A stretch of 64,000 bases of DNA, from contig CM050657.1 of assembly GCA_027574665.1 (NCBI GenBank), positions 24,902,700 to 24,966,699 on the forward strand, in the 5' to 3' direction. This DNA comes from Rhynochetos jubatus. Its lineage: Eukaryota; Chordata; Aves; Eurypygiformes; Rhynochetidae. Within the stretch, counting starts at the first letter, position 1, and each line of letters begins with the position of its first letter. Of the stretch, positions 14,418-28,185 are shown piece after piece. The notes below the pieces were generated by a model that was not told the origin of the DNA, made no database searches, and saw only the letters and a list, made by a program, of their open reading frames with translations. The translations under genes and the position numbers were made by a program.

Positions 14418-17400
14418 TTTACTCACCTTTAATTTCCTGCTACTCTGTTGATGAAAGAATGTGCAGTTCAGAAATATTCATCTCTGTTCATTCATTACTC
14501 TTAAAGAGAAATGTTTTGGTTTAGCAAAGATGCTGGATTCTAAGAGACTCAGTGAGCTTGGGATGTATTGACAAATTTTGAGTAGTTCTTTGGAGATTTA
14601 TAGAAACTCTGTGGTATGAGGAACACCAGACATAAAACTTCAACTGGGTGCTGTATAAGCCTCAAATGTATGCTCTATAATGTCTGGAAAACCAGTGTGA
14701 AGGAAAAGCCAGCATGCGTAATTGTGCTACAGAATTGAATTTGAACTCGCATCTCGTTGTGGTACTGATGTGCAGAGTGGATCCTCAGTGGGTTCTTTTA
14801 ATTTTCTATCGTGTTATGTTTTATTTTGGGAACAACTTCTGTGTAGAATGCAAACAGAAATGAATGAACTTACAGAAGAGTTGTATTTGTCCTAATGAGG
14901 ATTTTGACATTTTTAGCCACTGCTAAAGGAATATGTTATAAAATGCTAAGAAGGTCTGCCTATGGGCTTTTTCTCTATACTGAATATTTGCTGATACCTA
15001 GTAGACTCTTCTTCCTTGAGAGATCTGAAAACAAAACAGTTATCTAATGCTCCTTTGATATCACTGATTCTGACAGACAGTTGGACTACTGAGTGCTGTT
15101 TGACCTTACATCAGGGTACTTTTCTACCTATTGTTAGTTCATGATCAAGTGGTGTTAATTAATAGAAAAAAAGGGAAGAAGAGGAAAAAAGTAAAATAAC
15201 ACTGTGAGTATGATTTACTGTTCACTAAAGCTTTCTTTTGAAGGTAATGAGTATTATAACTACAAAGAACAGCCAAAGTGGAAACCTTTTTTGATAGTTA
15301 TTATTTAAACAGCAGTAGAGAAAATTGCTAAATGCTTATTTAACTGATCTACTCATCTCCTGCCTTTCTAACTTAGGCTGAAATCCGTGCTGCCTCCTTC
15401 ATTTGGCATCAGTTTCTGACAGCCTTATGGGAAGGGAATATTGCTGCTGAAACAGGGTGCCAGAGTAGATGGCAAGAGGGGTGGCCCAGTTCAGAATCCA
15501 TGTTCAAATAATGTTCACTAGGGTGATTTACTTGAGACAAAGAGTTGGACAACTCCCTCAACTTGAGGAAGAGAAAGACGGAGAGATGACCAGGGAAAAT
15601 GTTACTTCCTAATCCCATGATCACTGTAACAGTTTATACAAATTATTTTACCTTATATAACCTACGAAGACTTTGTTATTAGGTTGCTGAAGGCATGTCA
15701 GTAATAGTTCTATTGAACAGTAAAATTAAGAGCCATCATTTATCTGTTAGCTGTGTTTCACTTCAATAGTTTAGTTTCATATTCAGTCCAACTTGTTTAT
15801 TAAACATTTTGTTTCTGAAAACTTTTTATATCTCTATGGATGCTCTGATAATGTCTCTTTTTTGAGCAGTTTTTAAATTGATTTGTTCTGATACAAGCTG
15901 TGAAATTACCCTGAAGTCTTTACAGCTGGAATAGGAGACTCTCAACTGGCAGAATACTACAAATTGGTCTAAAGACACATTGATATGAGCTGTTTGGGTT
16001 TTACTCATTTTAGTGATTATACCACACTGACGTTTTGACAACAATGTTCCCTTTTTATTTTAAAACACTGGAAATCCATAACTGTTGTGCAAACCTGTTT
16101 TCAAATTTATTTCACTCTAGGTTGTAATAAGAAAAAACAAAGTCTGTGCGTGTATGTAGGCATATGCGTATTTGTATATATTACACATTCATATGTATAT
16201 ATGTACAACTGAAGGCTAGAAAGCATGGAGCCATTGAATTGTTTTTAACACATCCTTCCCCACCCACTCATCTCTCAGAGTAATGTAGATGTCTTTAGGT
16301 ATGGTACCGGGTAGTCTGCTCTCTTCTAAGTGTAAGCCAGGAGGAGAATCTGTCCAGGTGAACAGCCAGATGTATTTCAATACAGAATGGTTTCTGTTGG
16401 AAAAGGGCCAGCAGTAATACTGTGCAAGATCTTATCAGGGGACTGCAAAATGAGGAGCTGAGAGATGTCTTTGATTTATTTTTGTTCTCTTTTTTTTTTC
16501 TACAGTTAATGAATAGAGGTTTACTCTTAGATTGTTTAATTCCTTTCAGTTTTTTTATACTCTGAAGGTTGGTTTGCAGATGACTGAAATGTCATATGTC
16601 ATTGGAATAAAGTTGGCTTCATTAAACGATGGAGTAATAGAGAGGATGTTGTGATTACAAAAGAGGGCACAGAATACTGTGATGAAAGACTGATCTACTC
16701 TGGCAGAATGCCAACAGCACAAGGGAGACTAAGGGAATCTATCTAGCAAAGAGGTCAATGCTACAATTAACATCCTCTCTCTAGCATATGTGCAGGTAGT
16801 TTAGGCTAAAACAGATAATAAATCTTGAAAAACTCAGTCACATCTATATACTTAGCTCTTTTAAACTGAGGATAATGCACAAATCAGATTTAAACTAACT
16901 CACAGTACTAAAATATTTGTCCCAGTTGCCGCAGGGTGACTGCAGTGTCTTTTGTTCACCCTCTTCTGTGAGATGAAAGACATTCACTGTGTCAGTCAAC
17001 CTCAAAATAAAACACACTCTTTTAGACTTCTGCGAGATTCAGTTTTTTATCTCAGGAAAATCAAAGATCAAAACATGTCTTACATCTCTGAATCTGGCGC
17101 TAAATGCAGACTCACCTCTTTTTGGTGTTTGCTCTTCCTTCTACGTTCATTTGAATGTACATGGAGGGGAGAGGTCTGAGGAGAGACAGAAGGGTGACTT
17201 GTATTTGTCACTACAAGGTAAAAAGGCATTTCTGATCAAGTGCAACAAGGCGTTTCCTGTGAGAACATCGGTAGCTGTAAAGAGGTATACTTGGCAAGGA
17301 TGCTATATAAATGGATTTTCAGGAATTAGTTTTGGACCAATTGGTATTCTTGGGGTACTTCTCAAAAGAAAACAAGTGTTAGAAGATGGTACTTCCCTCA

Positions 17401-19741
17401 CCAAATTTTCTGAATGATTTAATGGACATCCACATTACTGTATGACATATTAAATAAGCCATGCTGCATAATAAATATCAGATCTCAAGGTATTCGAATA
17501 ACCTATTCTACCTATATTTTCTTAATAATAGCTAACAAATATTAGGGCTGTTTCCTAAACAGTCACTGAAAATTTGGTTTGTTAAGTGAAAGTAAATGTC
17601 TAAACTGTATAAACATTAAGCAGAAAAAAAAAAAAACAGGGACTAGACAGTGAGTAATGATTGAAAATACCAGTTTGCAAGGATTGTGATTAGATATGTG
17701 CTTATCTGCATATAGCATTTACTTGAGCAGTGTTCATGAGAAAATCCATTAGGTTTATACTCAGTACATTCTACTGAATACTTTATATTGAAATACTTGT
17801 TTTATAAGGTGTATAAAATAGAATTTAAAAACAACCAGCATTAAACTGCATTATCTTTTCAATTAGTGAGATTATAAGGACAAAGAAGTGTCTCCCAATC
17901 CTTCACCTCCGGTTCCTCTCTTTCAAAATATGCTGTCATAGAATGTGTCTTCTGCTTCGCTTGGCTTCCGAAATACGGTGCCAATACAGTGACCTCGGGA
18001 GAGAGTTCTAGGGCTGTTGCTGTCAGGGTTACACACTGACGCTCTATGGGGATGTAACTGGTACTTCATGTAGGAGCTTGGACTTGCTCTGCTGTCAGTA
18101 GAGCCTTGAGAATGAGATCCCTGTAGCTGTCACCCACCTTAGTAAAATCCCAAGAGGATTCTCTTCCTTTTATGCATGCAACCAGAGTAGGGAATGCAAG
18201 CTGTGTTCTAGTTTCCTCACCGAAAGTCCTATGAGGAAGGAATAACTTTGAAGAGTTGCATAAGGAGCAGCAAAGTCTCTATTTTGCTTCCTTCTCTGGT
18301 TCATGTTTTTCTGATACTTAGTTGAGGTTGCGGAAAGAAGTGATTGATTTGCACAACGTTCAGTCTCGTATTCCAGGACGGATCATACACACTACATCTG
18401 CAGAATTGCATGGCGATAAACTGCGCGCCTCAGAAGATGCGCTGCTTGAAGGTCTTTGAAAGCCAGTTTTAAAAGAAATCAATTTAAAACACACACACAG
18501 AAGAATGTTTATTTAATTTTCCAACTTCTGTCCCCATGTATGGAGCTGACTAGAGAGACCCAAGTTCCGGTACAGATAGTCGCTATGGCAGAGCTTCCTC
18601 ACAAAGGAGTACAAATTACTCCATGTAGCAGCCACTACTGGTAACAATTGGAAGCGTGGTGATGCTCTAGTCTCGTGAGCATTAAAGCAGTGGTCCAGAG
18701 CAAAGCAATCTGGTGGCTGCCTTTTTTTTTTTCCCTTCACTGCCTGCCACCAGCTGTCAGAATTCAGGAACGTGCTCAAAGAAACTTTGTGTTCAAATTC
18801 AAGCAGGGCTATGCAGGCGAAGGTTCAAACTGCACGTTTTATGTGGAGGTTAAGTAAGCAACAGTATTTTTATGGAAAAAAACACTGAACTTGTAGATTG
18901 TGAAGATGCTTTTCAATGTATCACCCCTTAATTTAACTGGTAGGAGTATATTGATTCCTTCTTTTCTCATACACAGTATATTTTTCTTCCAGCCTGCCTT
19001 AATTACTACGTACATACTGTATCTATTGCCACTTGAGAGGTAGAGCACATTGATTTTATAGACAGGAAGAAAAACTGTCATGTGAGGAAGCTGCTAAAGG
19101 ATAAATGTAGAAGGGGAAACCCAAGAAGATGATTTTTTTAAAAGCCAATACATAATGTGAATATTTTAGAGCTTTAAAGTTTTCTGAAAGGTGGTAGAGG
19201 TACTGGGGACATATCTGCAGTCTGCGCAGCTCCACTTAGTGGTCAAGGATGTACTGACCCTTTGCCACGAATGTTTTAATCCTTTTCAGTTTCTTCGATG
19301 CTCAGATTACGTAAAGCCAACACGTGGCAAACATCTGTCCGACTGCACAGAGCCTGTTGCTGGGGTAGAATAAATAATGCCACACGAAATAACAGTTTAC
19401 GTTATGGATTAATTTGATTAGTCTGTGTTTGCACTTTGCTTTTCTTCATTTTTCAGTAGCTCTTCCCCAAAATGAATACGCTGTAGTACAAAGCCTATTT
19501 GAAGTGCGTATCTGTTGATTCTCACAAAAGCAGATTTTTACTGTAAAGCCTGGATATTCACAGCAGAAATATACTTTTGTTCATTATATTAGAAAACGGC
19601 AACGCAGTAGGTAACCCAGCTACCCAGTGAAGTAGGCACATCCTGCATACCAAATATCTGCATACTGAATCACATCCTTGCAGTCTACACGGGCACATTT
19701 TTAGCAGTATACCTTTTGTTCTTGGTGGTGATGAGATAATT

Positions 19742-19762
19742 AAAAAAAAAAAAAAAAAAAAA
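19742..19762 (+). repeat. Poly(A) tract
   Basis: An uninterrupted run of about 20 A after GATAATT. No retropseudogene is recognisable upstream, so it may be a simple homopolymer. Confidence 0.8.
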
Positions 19763-20819
19763 CAGCCCACAAAAGAAATCATAAGGCACTTACAGGCAAT
19801 GGGAAAAAGAGATAAAAAGTGAGCTGTGTAACTTATTTCCCTCTATCACTTCTTCAGCTTTTGCAGGTAGCTCAGCTACTGAAATTTAAGGCAAAGATTT
19901 CTTAGAAGAAATCAAAAGCAGCAGCCTTAAGACAAAAGCAATGCTCTAAGCTATATTCTTATCTTTTAAACTAATGTGTCTTCATCGTAGAAGTCTGTGG
20001 GTGAGAACTGACTATAGGAAAACTATTAAGATACTAAATGGATTTCCAAATAACAGATAAAAGCTCATTCAATGTCTTTACAGTTCCCATTCATCAGAGA
20101 CAAAACATAAACGATGGAGTGGGACAGGAGAAAGCCTTTTCTATGCACACCTTTGGTTTGCCTTCACGCCAAACGCATCAGTCTTGTGCATAATGACGAG
20201 ACTGCCTAAAACTCTTGGAGAAATTTCATTTTGCATATGTAAACATACAGCATTGTTCTTTTAAAAATTGCAAGTATATGTAACTTTTTCCACTTTTACG
20301 TGAAATCCACTGCTAATTGCTTCCAAATTAATATCCTTTTCCTGCTTGTTTTCTTACAGTGGCACTATTCCTTAGGTCCCTATTAAAGGTGTAGTGAAAC
20401 TCTTTCAGAACCATTAAGTTGGTTGCCTTTGATCTCCCCGTTTCTATGCAGTATCGTGCTTTCTCACAGTGCTATAAAAATATATCCAAAAATACATAAT
20501 GAAAATATTTTGATATGTCAAAATATATACAAAATTTTCTGTCTAAATATATGGGAGCCATTGTAAGTGTCTATTTAGTGTCACCTACAGAAAAGAACCG
20601 TGCCAAAATTTTTACATTTCTATAGAGGTCTCGTAGAAAGGATTATTTTGGAGATGCAAACTAAAACATGATGTGTTTTAAACTCAAACTAATATCCCTA
20701 TTCCCATCGGAGTATCGTCTGCATTCTGTACCCTGGACAAGCAACGGGCTGCCATGCTTTGAAGCAGATTTCCAAAGCACGTGCCCGCTTGCAGGGCAGG
20801 GCGGAGGGTTGGGTCTGGG

Positions 20820-20900
20820 TGCTGTAACTGAGTGGATAACGCTAATGCCTTTAAGCGTAAGGTCAGAGGGAGATTCCCTGCATTTGTTGTCCGCTTCAGT
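20820..20900 (+). repeat. Possible tRNA-derived fragment
   Basis: CTGTAACTGAGTGGATAACG recalls a tRNA A box, and GGTCAGAGGGAGATTCCCTG recalls a B box and T arm about 45 nt further on. The acceptor stem is not evident, so this looks like a decayed SINE head rather than a functional tRNA gene. Confidence 0.3.
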
Positions 20901-22436
20901 GAAGTGAGATAAAAATGCAGAGCCTGTGGTGTCTCTGCATGTTTACAAAGTTTCCGGGGGCATGACCTCCATCAGCTCTATTGAGACACGCTTGCAAATA
21001 AAGGAACTATTCCATTGTTCAGGTTTTTGGGTAAATATTTAGCTTGCTGCAGGATTATTGTTATATAAATATAGTAAATGCACATCCAAAGAGAAAGCAT
21101 TGCCGTTAATAAAAGCACAGTGATGAATAATATTAACTATTAATTAATAAGTGTGATAATAATTCAACCTCTTAATGAAGATGTGATGCACTTGCAGCTC
21201 TATTAGTGGGAACAGTGCTGCCTTCGCCTTCTGTAGACTTTGTGTTTTTCCAGACATGCACAGCCATTGCAGAGAACATTTTTGTACAGAAACAGTGACA
21301 CACTGAGGATGACTAATTTTCTGTTATGCTGTTTTATGAAAATAAGCAATTTGTAATCCCAAGCATATTCCTGACCTCCTTGCAAGCAGAGGTAAGCATT
21401 AGTATTCTAGCTCTTTGGGTATTGTAATCCCTGTGCGAAAGGGGTTCTTCCTGCATTAATGATCCCATTTTGCTATAAATGCATGTAATAGCCTTCTCCA
21501 CTGTAGTCTTGATTATAGAGCGGCCTCAGTGTTTCACTTAGTGAAATACTACCCAACAGCAGAAAACAGATTTGTTGAGAGGGCACAGAATTCAGCTGTG
21601 GTGAAGAAAAGACCGCTACTGAAGTGCTCCATGGTCTTACAGATACTTACAGTTCTGTAAAGGCCAGTACATCTTGGAATGACGTTCCAGCAGATGCGCA
21701 TCAGTTCAGGCAGGTTGATTTATATTCTGTAGAGTTAGGTCGAGCAAACAGAAGTGCACATTCTTTTTTCAATTTAAGTCATCTCTGTTGATAAAAATTC
21801 AATTTTAGAAGTGAATTAATTCATTCGGTGTTAATGCTCAATGGAAATCATACTTTTCCACAATTTTTCCACAAAAAGGAGAAGAGAGGCGCGGAAGTTA
21901 GAACACCTTTATAATTGATATGTGTATCTTCTGTCACTCTCAAAAAGTTAAGCTCTGTGTTTGCTGATTTAAAACACCTCTAGTCTATGACAGAAATGGA
22001 AGTTTTGGTCAGATTGGCCTCAGCAGCCCGCCGATTTGCAGTGACTACTGCACTCCTTGATAAACCACCATCTTTCCAAGCTTTTAGCACATAACTTGCT
22101 GACAGCAGTCAGTCTCTTCTTCAGCCCCGGTACAGGGAGTGTGCCTCTGAGGTGACCACTACCCCCATTAGCATGTCCTTTGGCATTTGACCTTGGGGCA
22201 TGAGCACCACCACAACACAGCCACATTCTGACCTAATTCAGGCTTTATTTGTTAGCAGAAGATACTAGATCATTTCTTCTCATGTGCAACTATTTCAATT
22301 TGAATCAGTTCATAAGGCTGGAATGAAACCTAATTTGCATGAGAGTTAGTAAAAGAATGTGACCCCATCAGCTGACCAGCTTGTTAGCAACGTATTTTAA
22401 CAAAACCAAAGCAGAAGGGGGGAAAAAGGACCGTAG

Positions 22437-22457
22437 TAGTAGTAATAATAATAATAA
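22437..22457 (+). repeat. Compound (TAG)n(TAA)n trinucleotide repeat
   Basis: TAGTAGTAG passes into TAATAATAATAATAA, probably a TAA repeat with interrupted units. Confidence 0.8.
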
Positions 22458-23744
22458 AAGGCCCAATGGTATTGCATTTATTGTTATGATACCAATTAAT
22501 GGTTAAGGTGCTGTTACTAGATTAAATGCTCTATGTAAAAAGGTAAAATGCTAAAACTCATAGCAAGGGGAAAGAGTAATAGAGTTGTTGGGGAAAAAAC
22601 AATCTGAAAGACAGATGGGAGGGATGTAAGAATGAGGGAGTTACCTAGAGGATAAATTCCTCTGTTGCTGCTTGCAGATACTTGAAATGGAAAATGCTTT
22701 CAGAAAACAAAACAGCTTGACTTGAAGTGTTTACCATTCTGCTGATACTCGCCAAATGACAGTGAAAGAAGAGATGGAAAAGAGCACTCCAGTTAGGTTG
22801 AAATTATTTTAGCATTTTCAAATGAAATTGTAACAGTTTTTATTTTCACCTTGTTATTAAGTTGGGGGTTTTATTTAATGTTCTCTTTTATGACTCAAGT
22901 ATGTTTAAAAGAAGGGTTGTGACTGACGAAAAGCAATAGTTTGGGATTCTTTTCCACAGACAGTTTAGGATTTGGGGCAGCTTATTTTTAAAAGGGAATT
23001 TTAACAATCTGTTTTGCAAAACAGTTCTGTTCTTATTCTCGTGAGCCCTCCAGTTCACATTAGTAGTCATAAATGAACAGAAGCATTGTGAAGCTGGCAC
23101 TGGGTAAGCAAGAGTGGAACACAGGGATGGACAATGTCTGTGGAGTAGGGCATAGCAAGTTTTCAAAGAGGCCTTGCTTAGCCAGAATTTGTTCTGCCTC
23201 CACCAAGGTATAGCTTTTCCAAAAGCATGCAGGTAATTTGGAAAAGGACTTGCCTTCTGGTTAAGTAGTTACAAACACCTCCGTACTAGAATATGTGTGC
23301 TTTGTGCAGTCCGTTGGAGTATCCAGTCGTTGTGGTTCCGAAATGAATGCAGAGGTTTTACTGTCTAGACTCTACACTTCTCATCAAAGCTGGTATAGTA
23401 CAGTATAGTATAGAACAACTTCCAATCTTTATGCGAAAGGAGTGCAAACTTAAAGCCTTATTTGCACATTTGGCATCCTTTAAAGAGGATCTGATTGATA
23501 AACATCCATGTTGCCAGCATCAATGACAAATTACGTGCAGTTTTTCAAAACATAATGGAATGTGCATGTAGAAACAATGTCCATATAACCTCCCCCAAGT
23601 GTATCGTGATAGGAGGTGTCTATGCAAGAAAGTCATCACACATCAGAGCATGGAGACATCTTATGCGCTGTTCAGGAACTTTGGAGGGGTTGGTCTGCCT
23701 TTGTCAAAATATGGCTGTGAAGACGGGTAGTGTTTCTGCTGTAG

Positions 23745-23825
23745 CTTGTGGCCTGGTGGTTACAGCAATTGCCTGCAAGATGGCAAACCTGAATTGTAGT
23801 TCCTGTGGCTAAGAGGATTTGAACA
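23745..23825 (+). repeat. Possible tRNA/MIR-like SINE remnant
   Basis: TGTGGCCTGGTGGTTACAGC, then AATTGCCTGCAAGATGG and a later GAATTGTAGTTCC, resembles a tRNA-derived SINE head with A-box-like and decayed B-box-like sequence. It lies just before the old CR1 remnant. No intact tRNA fold was derived. Confidence 0.35.
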
Positions 23826-23959
23826 TCTCCCATCTTTAAGAATGCCACATCAGAGTGACTCTGTTTCTCTTCTGTCACCTTCAGTAGAGTGGTGTTCATG
23901 GAATCAGAACTGTAAGTTAGCCGAGAAGAGTCCTCAGGAGTTCTCTGGACTAACTTCTT

Positions 23960-24420
23960 CCTCAAAGCAGAGGCAGCTATGAACTGGGACCCCGCTGCTC
24001 AGGTCTTTATCCAGAAAGGTCTTCAAAAATCATCAAGGGTGAGGCATTACCACTTCTCTGGGCAGCCTGCTCTACTGCTTGACTGTCCACATGGTGAAAG
24101 CAAGGCTTACTTGATAGACAGTCTGAACCTGGCTTCTTTCAGTTTATGTCCATTGCACCGCTTTGAAAAGCCTGTCTGTCTTCCTGGCGCCTCCTCACTA
24201 GGCACTGGAAGGCTGCTGTTACCGTCCCGCTAATGCTGCCCCCCTCCAGGCTAGACAACCCCAGTTCCCTCAGCTTCTCCTCTCATGGCAAGAGCTGCCC
24301 ATTTGGTTGGCCCTTCACTGAATTCACTCCAGTTTATCAAACTGTTTCTTGTATTCAGGGGTCCAAAACTAGGCACAGAATTTTAGACATGGTCTAATGA
24401 ATGCTGGCTAAGGTGGGGGG
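23960..24420 (-). mobile_element. Old, diverged CR1 remnant
   Basis: Read in reverse complement, the segment keeps the order of CR1 3' landmarks: TCTCTGGGCAGCCTGCTCTA, CAGTTTATGTCCATTGCACC, CCAGGCTAGACAACCCCAGT, TCCCTCAGCTTCTCCTC and TTCACTCCAGTTTAT (quoted as plus-strand text). Compared with the younger copy at 35655 it has many substitutions and small gaps. Boundaries are approximate. Confidence 0.65.
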
Positions 24421-25321
24421 ATGTTGAGAAGTTCAGAGCATGTTAAGACACTACAAAAGACATCAAGAAGTGAATGGAGTGGCATGCATTATTTTTTAGA
24501 GCTGGATTAAGGTCTGTCTTCAAACAACCTGTAGAAAATAACGGTTCAGACCACTTAGGCAGAAAGGGGGATTTGTGCCTTATTTCTGTTCTAGTAGTGC
24601 TATTTCTATTAAGTAGAGAGCTTTCCTTGCCTGCCTTCCTTTCTTCTTACTGCTTTTTTGTGGATGTTTGAGTGTATTCTGCGATTTCCTCGGCAAATCA
24701 CACAAACCAGAAAGAGGGAAATAATATCTGCTTTCTCCGCTCTCAGAGTGTGCCCCGAGCAGCACTGACAGGAGCTGTGCGCGTGGGCATCCTCAGCGGT
24801 CTGCTCAGCATGACTGAAGGGGTTCGAGGAAGCTAGTCAGAGGGCTGAGGACAGGTGTGGCTCTTCAGCGTTGAACTGAGGCACTGGCACACTTGTCGGA
24901 GTTCTCTCTGTGTATCTGGCCGAACAAGTGAATGTTCCATCTTGCATGAGTGTGCCCCAGCTGAGGGGCTAAAAACGTTGTAAAGAATATGTTCTCGTGT
25001 GGGCATGCCTAGCCCTTATGTACCAAGCCGTGAAAAGAGACGTTTTGCAGACCAACAAAGTCTGGTTTCAAGCACGGTGTTCCTGGACCAAAGTACTTTG
25101 GTTTCAGTCCGTTCCTGAGCATTCCAACATAAACAGAAAATTCTCTGACATTATCAGAAGTTGCTAAGAGCTTGAATGGCTTTGGCAGCTTACTTCATAA
25201 GGTTTATACTGAGTCTCTTTTCATCTGTTTCATAAAAGCATATTCCAACACAATGGCTTGTAATCAGCACTAATGTTTCAGGGTGGTTAATTCCGTGTGA
25301 CTTGATTAATGCCTTTTAGAG

Positions 25322-25395
25322 GCAGACTGGTATGGTAGTGATTAGACCAACCTAGCTATTCACCAGTCTCTGAAAGCCCTGCTTCCTCACCTGTA
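25322..25395 (+). repeat. Possible MIR-type SINE remnant
   Basis: TATGGTAGTGATTAGACC resembles the MIR start (ATAGTGGTTAAGAGC), and CAGTCTCTGAAAGCC followed by CTTCCTCACCTGTAA resembles the MIR core CTCAGTTTCCTCATCTGTAA. The order and spacing are right but divergence is high. Confidence 0.4.
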
Positions 25396-28022
25396 ATTTT
25401 ATCTGATTAGGATAGCTTTATAAATTTGATATTTTTTTAATAAAGTTCTTAGTTAAGATGATTAAAATTTCTTTATTTGCCAAGCTAGTATATTTTATAA
25501 TTTTACTTCCATGGCTTCACTGCAATCATATTACATTTCATTGCTGCTGTGGATTACGTGCAGGGCAAACATTGGCTTCCTGTGTCAAGGAGGTGAGGAA
25601 GGTGTCTGAAAGGACAGCGTAACAAATTACACTCCACAGTCATTTATTTCATTATTTTTTGTTGCCTGTGAAATAGTCAGGCATGAAATACAACCTGCTG
25701 CTGAGTCTGGGGGGGGATGTGTTCCAGAGTGTTTAAATAACTTTACTGCTTCCATGTAGAATATTTGGTTTTACACTGGACCCTGTACAGATACCTAAAG
25801 CACTATAGGTGGAATATACATGTGTCTGTGTACCTAAGCTGTACTGAAATTCTATGACAAATAAAGCCTGAGCAACCTGGGTGCTTTTGAAATATCAGGA
25901 AGCACCGAGCTGAGGCTTTAAGTGCCTAAATTCCCTTTAAATTACAACTTGATGTGTTTATGTGTTTGAAATGTAATGAAAAGCATGCAAGTGATGGTTT
26001 GAGGACTTCACCAAGCTGTCTTGGTACAAGTACACTTGTACTATCTTACGTTCCAGAATGCATCAAAAAAAATAAAGGTTAGTAAGTACTTTTACCAGTG
26101 TGGACATCTGCATTTTTTTGGAAGGACTGCAGCCCAGTTGCTCGAGTCTTGAATTATGGAATTTATGCAACCTTGTGTTTCCAATAAGCATTTTCTTTGA
26201 CAAATGTGACTGTCCCACTGGTCAGTCAGTAGAGTAATCAGACTAGCTACACGGTGCGCAAGAGGTCCCAACGTGTTTGGGTTTGCTGTACTACAGTCCT
26301 CTTGCTTTGGTTAAATACGAGGAAGATTACTCATTTAGTAGCACCTGGGGTACCCCAAGTGATGCAGTTTAGGGTTGCAAACCAGAAATGCTCAGGAACA
26401 GTTCTCTGAAAAGTGTCAAGTATTTACGTGTGTAGTTTTTGTTGTGCTAGGTCTCCTCTCCACCTCTGGCCCATCATTCATTTTGCTTGTATGAAATGTG
26501 TGACACATGCAGCTGTGATGCATCGCATTCTAATGATCAGGTCAGGAAACTCGGCAAGCTGTTTTTCCTTGAAAGGGAGGACTGCATACTGCTGCTCGTG
26601 ATTGCTGCTTGTTCAATAAAGTTTTCAGTCTTCCAATTTATTTACTTTAAATTTTGGTTTCAGTTCATTTAACCTTCAGAAAACATTTATGCTGTGTACT
26701 GCTTACAAAAGGAAGGCTCTAGCAGCCCCTTGCTGCATTTATCTCTTGCTGTGGCGCTATGATGTCTGCAGTAATAAATGTATCCGTTTGAAACACAAGT
26801 GATTAAGTTCTTGGTGAAATATCTTCTGGAACAAAACATTAGCTTTTGCTTTCAGAGGGCAGATATTGCAGCAGATAGCACTTAACCTGGCCAAGGACAA
26901 AGTGCTGTGTTTAAACATCACTTTTCTGTTTGCCTCTATAAAGCAGCAAGGATATCTGCATTCAAGCACTTCCATTTCTTAATACATCAAAATAAGGATC
27001 TCTGCAGATTGAAAGTAACTTGCTTTGTTTTTAAAGAGTGTAACTATTGCTTTGTTTTTAAAAACAGCCCACCCATCCTACCAATTTGCTGTTATTTATT
27101 CCTTTGAACTTTTAAATCTAAAAGAGAGAACAAAGGAAATAAGAATTGGGAAGGCATCGATACTTACACACTAGACCTCTCTTCAGAGACACTGATTCAT
27201 CTAGCTGTGCGTTTCTGAACTAAATCCGAATCTTGCAATAATCCCTGGTCCATCTCACAAATTCATATGAGATTTGACACTGATATTGCCATCATGAAAG
27301 CAAGTTGTAACTGTGACTGTTGCTTTTCAAGGCTGACGTGTATCAGTGAAACCATATTTCAGTGAAACCTCATTTTTTCATATCTGGGAAAAAGCTCAAG
27401 GCCAAAATGGAGAAGATTTGAATTTCCTGCCCAAATCAGGTAGACACATAGACTATTTGTCCACCTGTCTGCATACAGAGCACAACAGAGGTCCTGATGC
27501 GTTGTACAGGACTTTCTAAGTACTAATGCAATCAGTTAATAATGCCAGTTGAATGAAATAATTGATAATAACTCATCAGTCAAGTGACTAAGTGCTACCT
27601 ATTTTCTTAACTTGAAGTTAATAGGGATCTTCCATAACTATGCTGATACATCCCAAGTATGCACCTCTTGCATAGAGTTTTGTATTCTCTAAAGTCAATA
27701 TAGATGTTAAGAAACTAATATTATGTATTAACAAATATGAAGATACAGAGAAAATACCAAATTGACCGATTTGTCTATTTTATCTGTTTTGTTTTCAAAT
27801 AGTGTTTTAAGGTTTCTTTCTCTGTCAAATATATCCTGCCAGTATACCACGAGTATTGATCAACATTGCTTCATTAATTTTAGTGATGTATATACTGCAA
27901 TAACGTTATTTTTTTTTCTGAGTGGAATCTAGAAACAATACCATTTAAAGAGCATATGGGATATAAAAGTTAGTCATCTGACAATAAGTGCTAATATTTT
28001 TCTCTTGCATTCTGTCTTTCAG

Positions 28023-28185
28023 ATTTGTGATAAAGAATGGCATTACTATGTTGTCAACGTTGAGTTTCCTGTCGTTACGTTATACATGGATGGAACAACA
28101 TACGAACCTTACCTTGTGACCAATGATTGGCCTATCCACCCTTCACACATCGCCATGCAGCTGACAGTTGGTGCTTGTTGGCAAG
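28023..28185 (+). CDS. CLSTN2: CLSTN2 exon: part of the LG-like domain
   Basis: First coding exon in the window, 163 nt. It follows a strong polypyrimidine tract and the acceptor TTTCAG at 28017-28022, and ends CAAG before GTAATA. It enters in phase 0 and leaves in phase 1. It encodes 54 residues plus one base, starting ICDKEWHYYV and ending TVGACWQ; the DGTTYEPY and NDWPIHPSHI segments are calsyntenin hallmarks inside the laminin-G-like domain. The preceding exon, with the start of that domain, is not in the window, so the whole left 28 kb behaves as intron. Confidence 0.93.

Larger units (their letters stand above)
1..28022 (+). other. CLSTN2: Large CLSTN2 intron upstream of the first visible exon
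   Basis: This stretch ends at the acceptor 28017-28022. I searched it for the preceding calsyntenin exon (the start of the LG domain) and found none. All open frames are short and look like chance. It contains a CR1 tail (9658-9812), an old CR1 remnant (23960-24420), possible MIR/tRNA-like fragments (20820-20900, 23745-23825, 25322-25395), a G-quadruplex motif (20794-20819) and A/T homopolymers. The 5' donor lies outside the window, so part of it could in principle belong to another intron. Confidence 0.75.
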
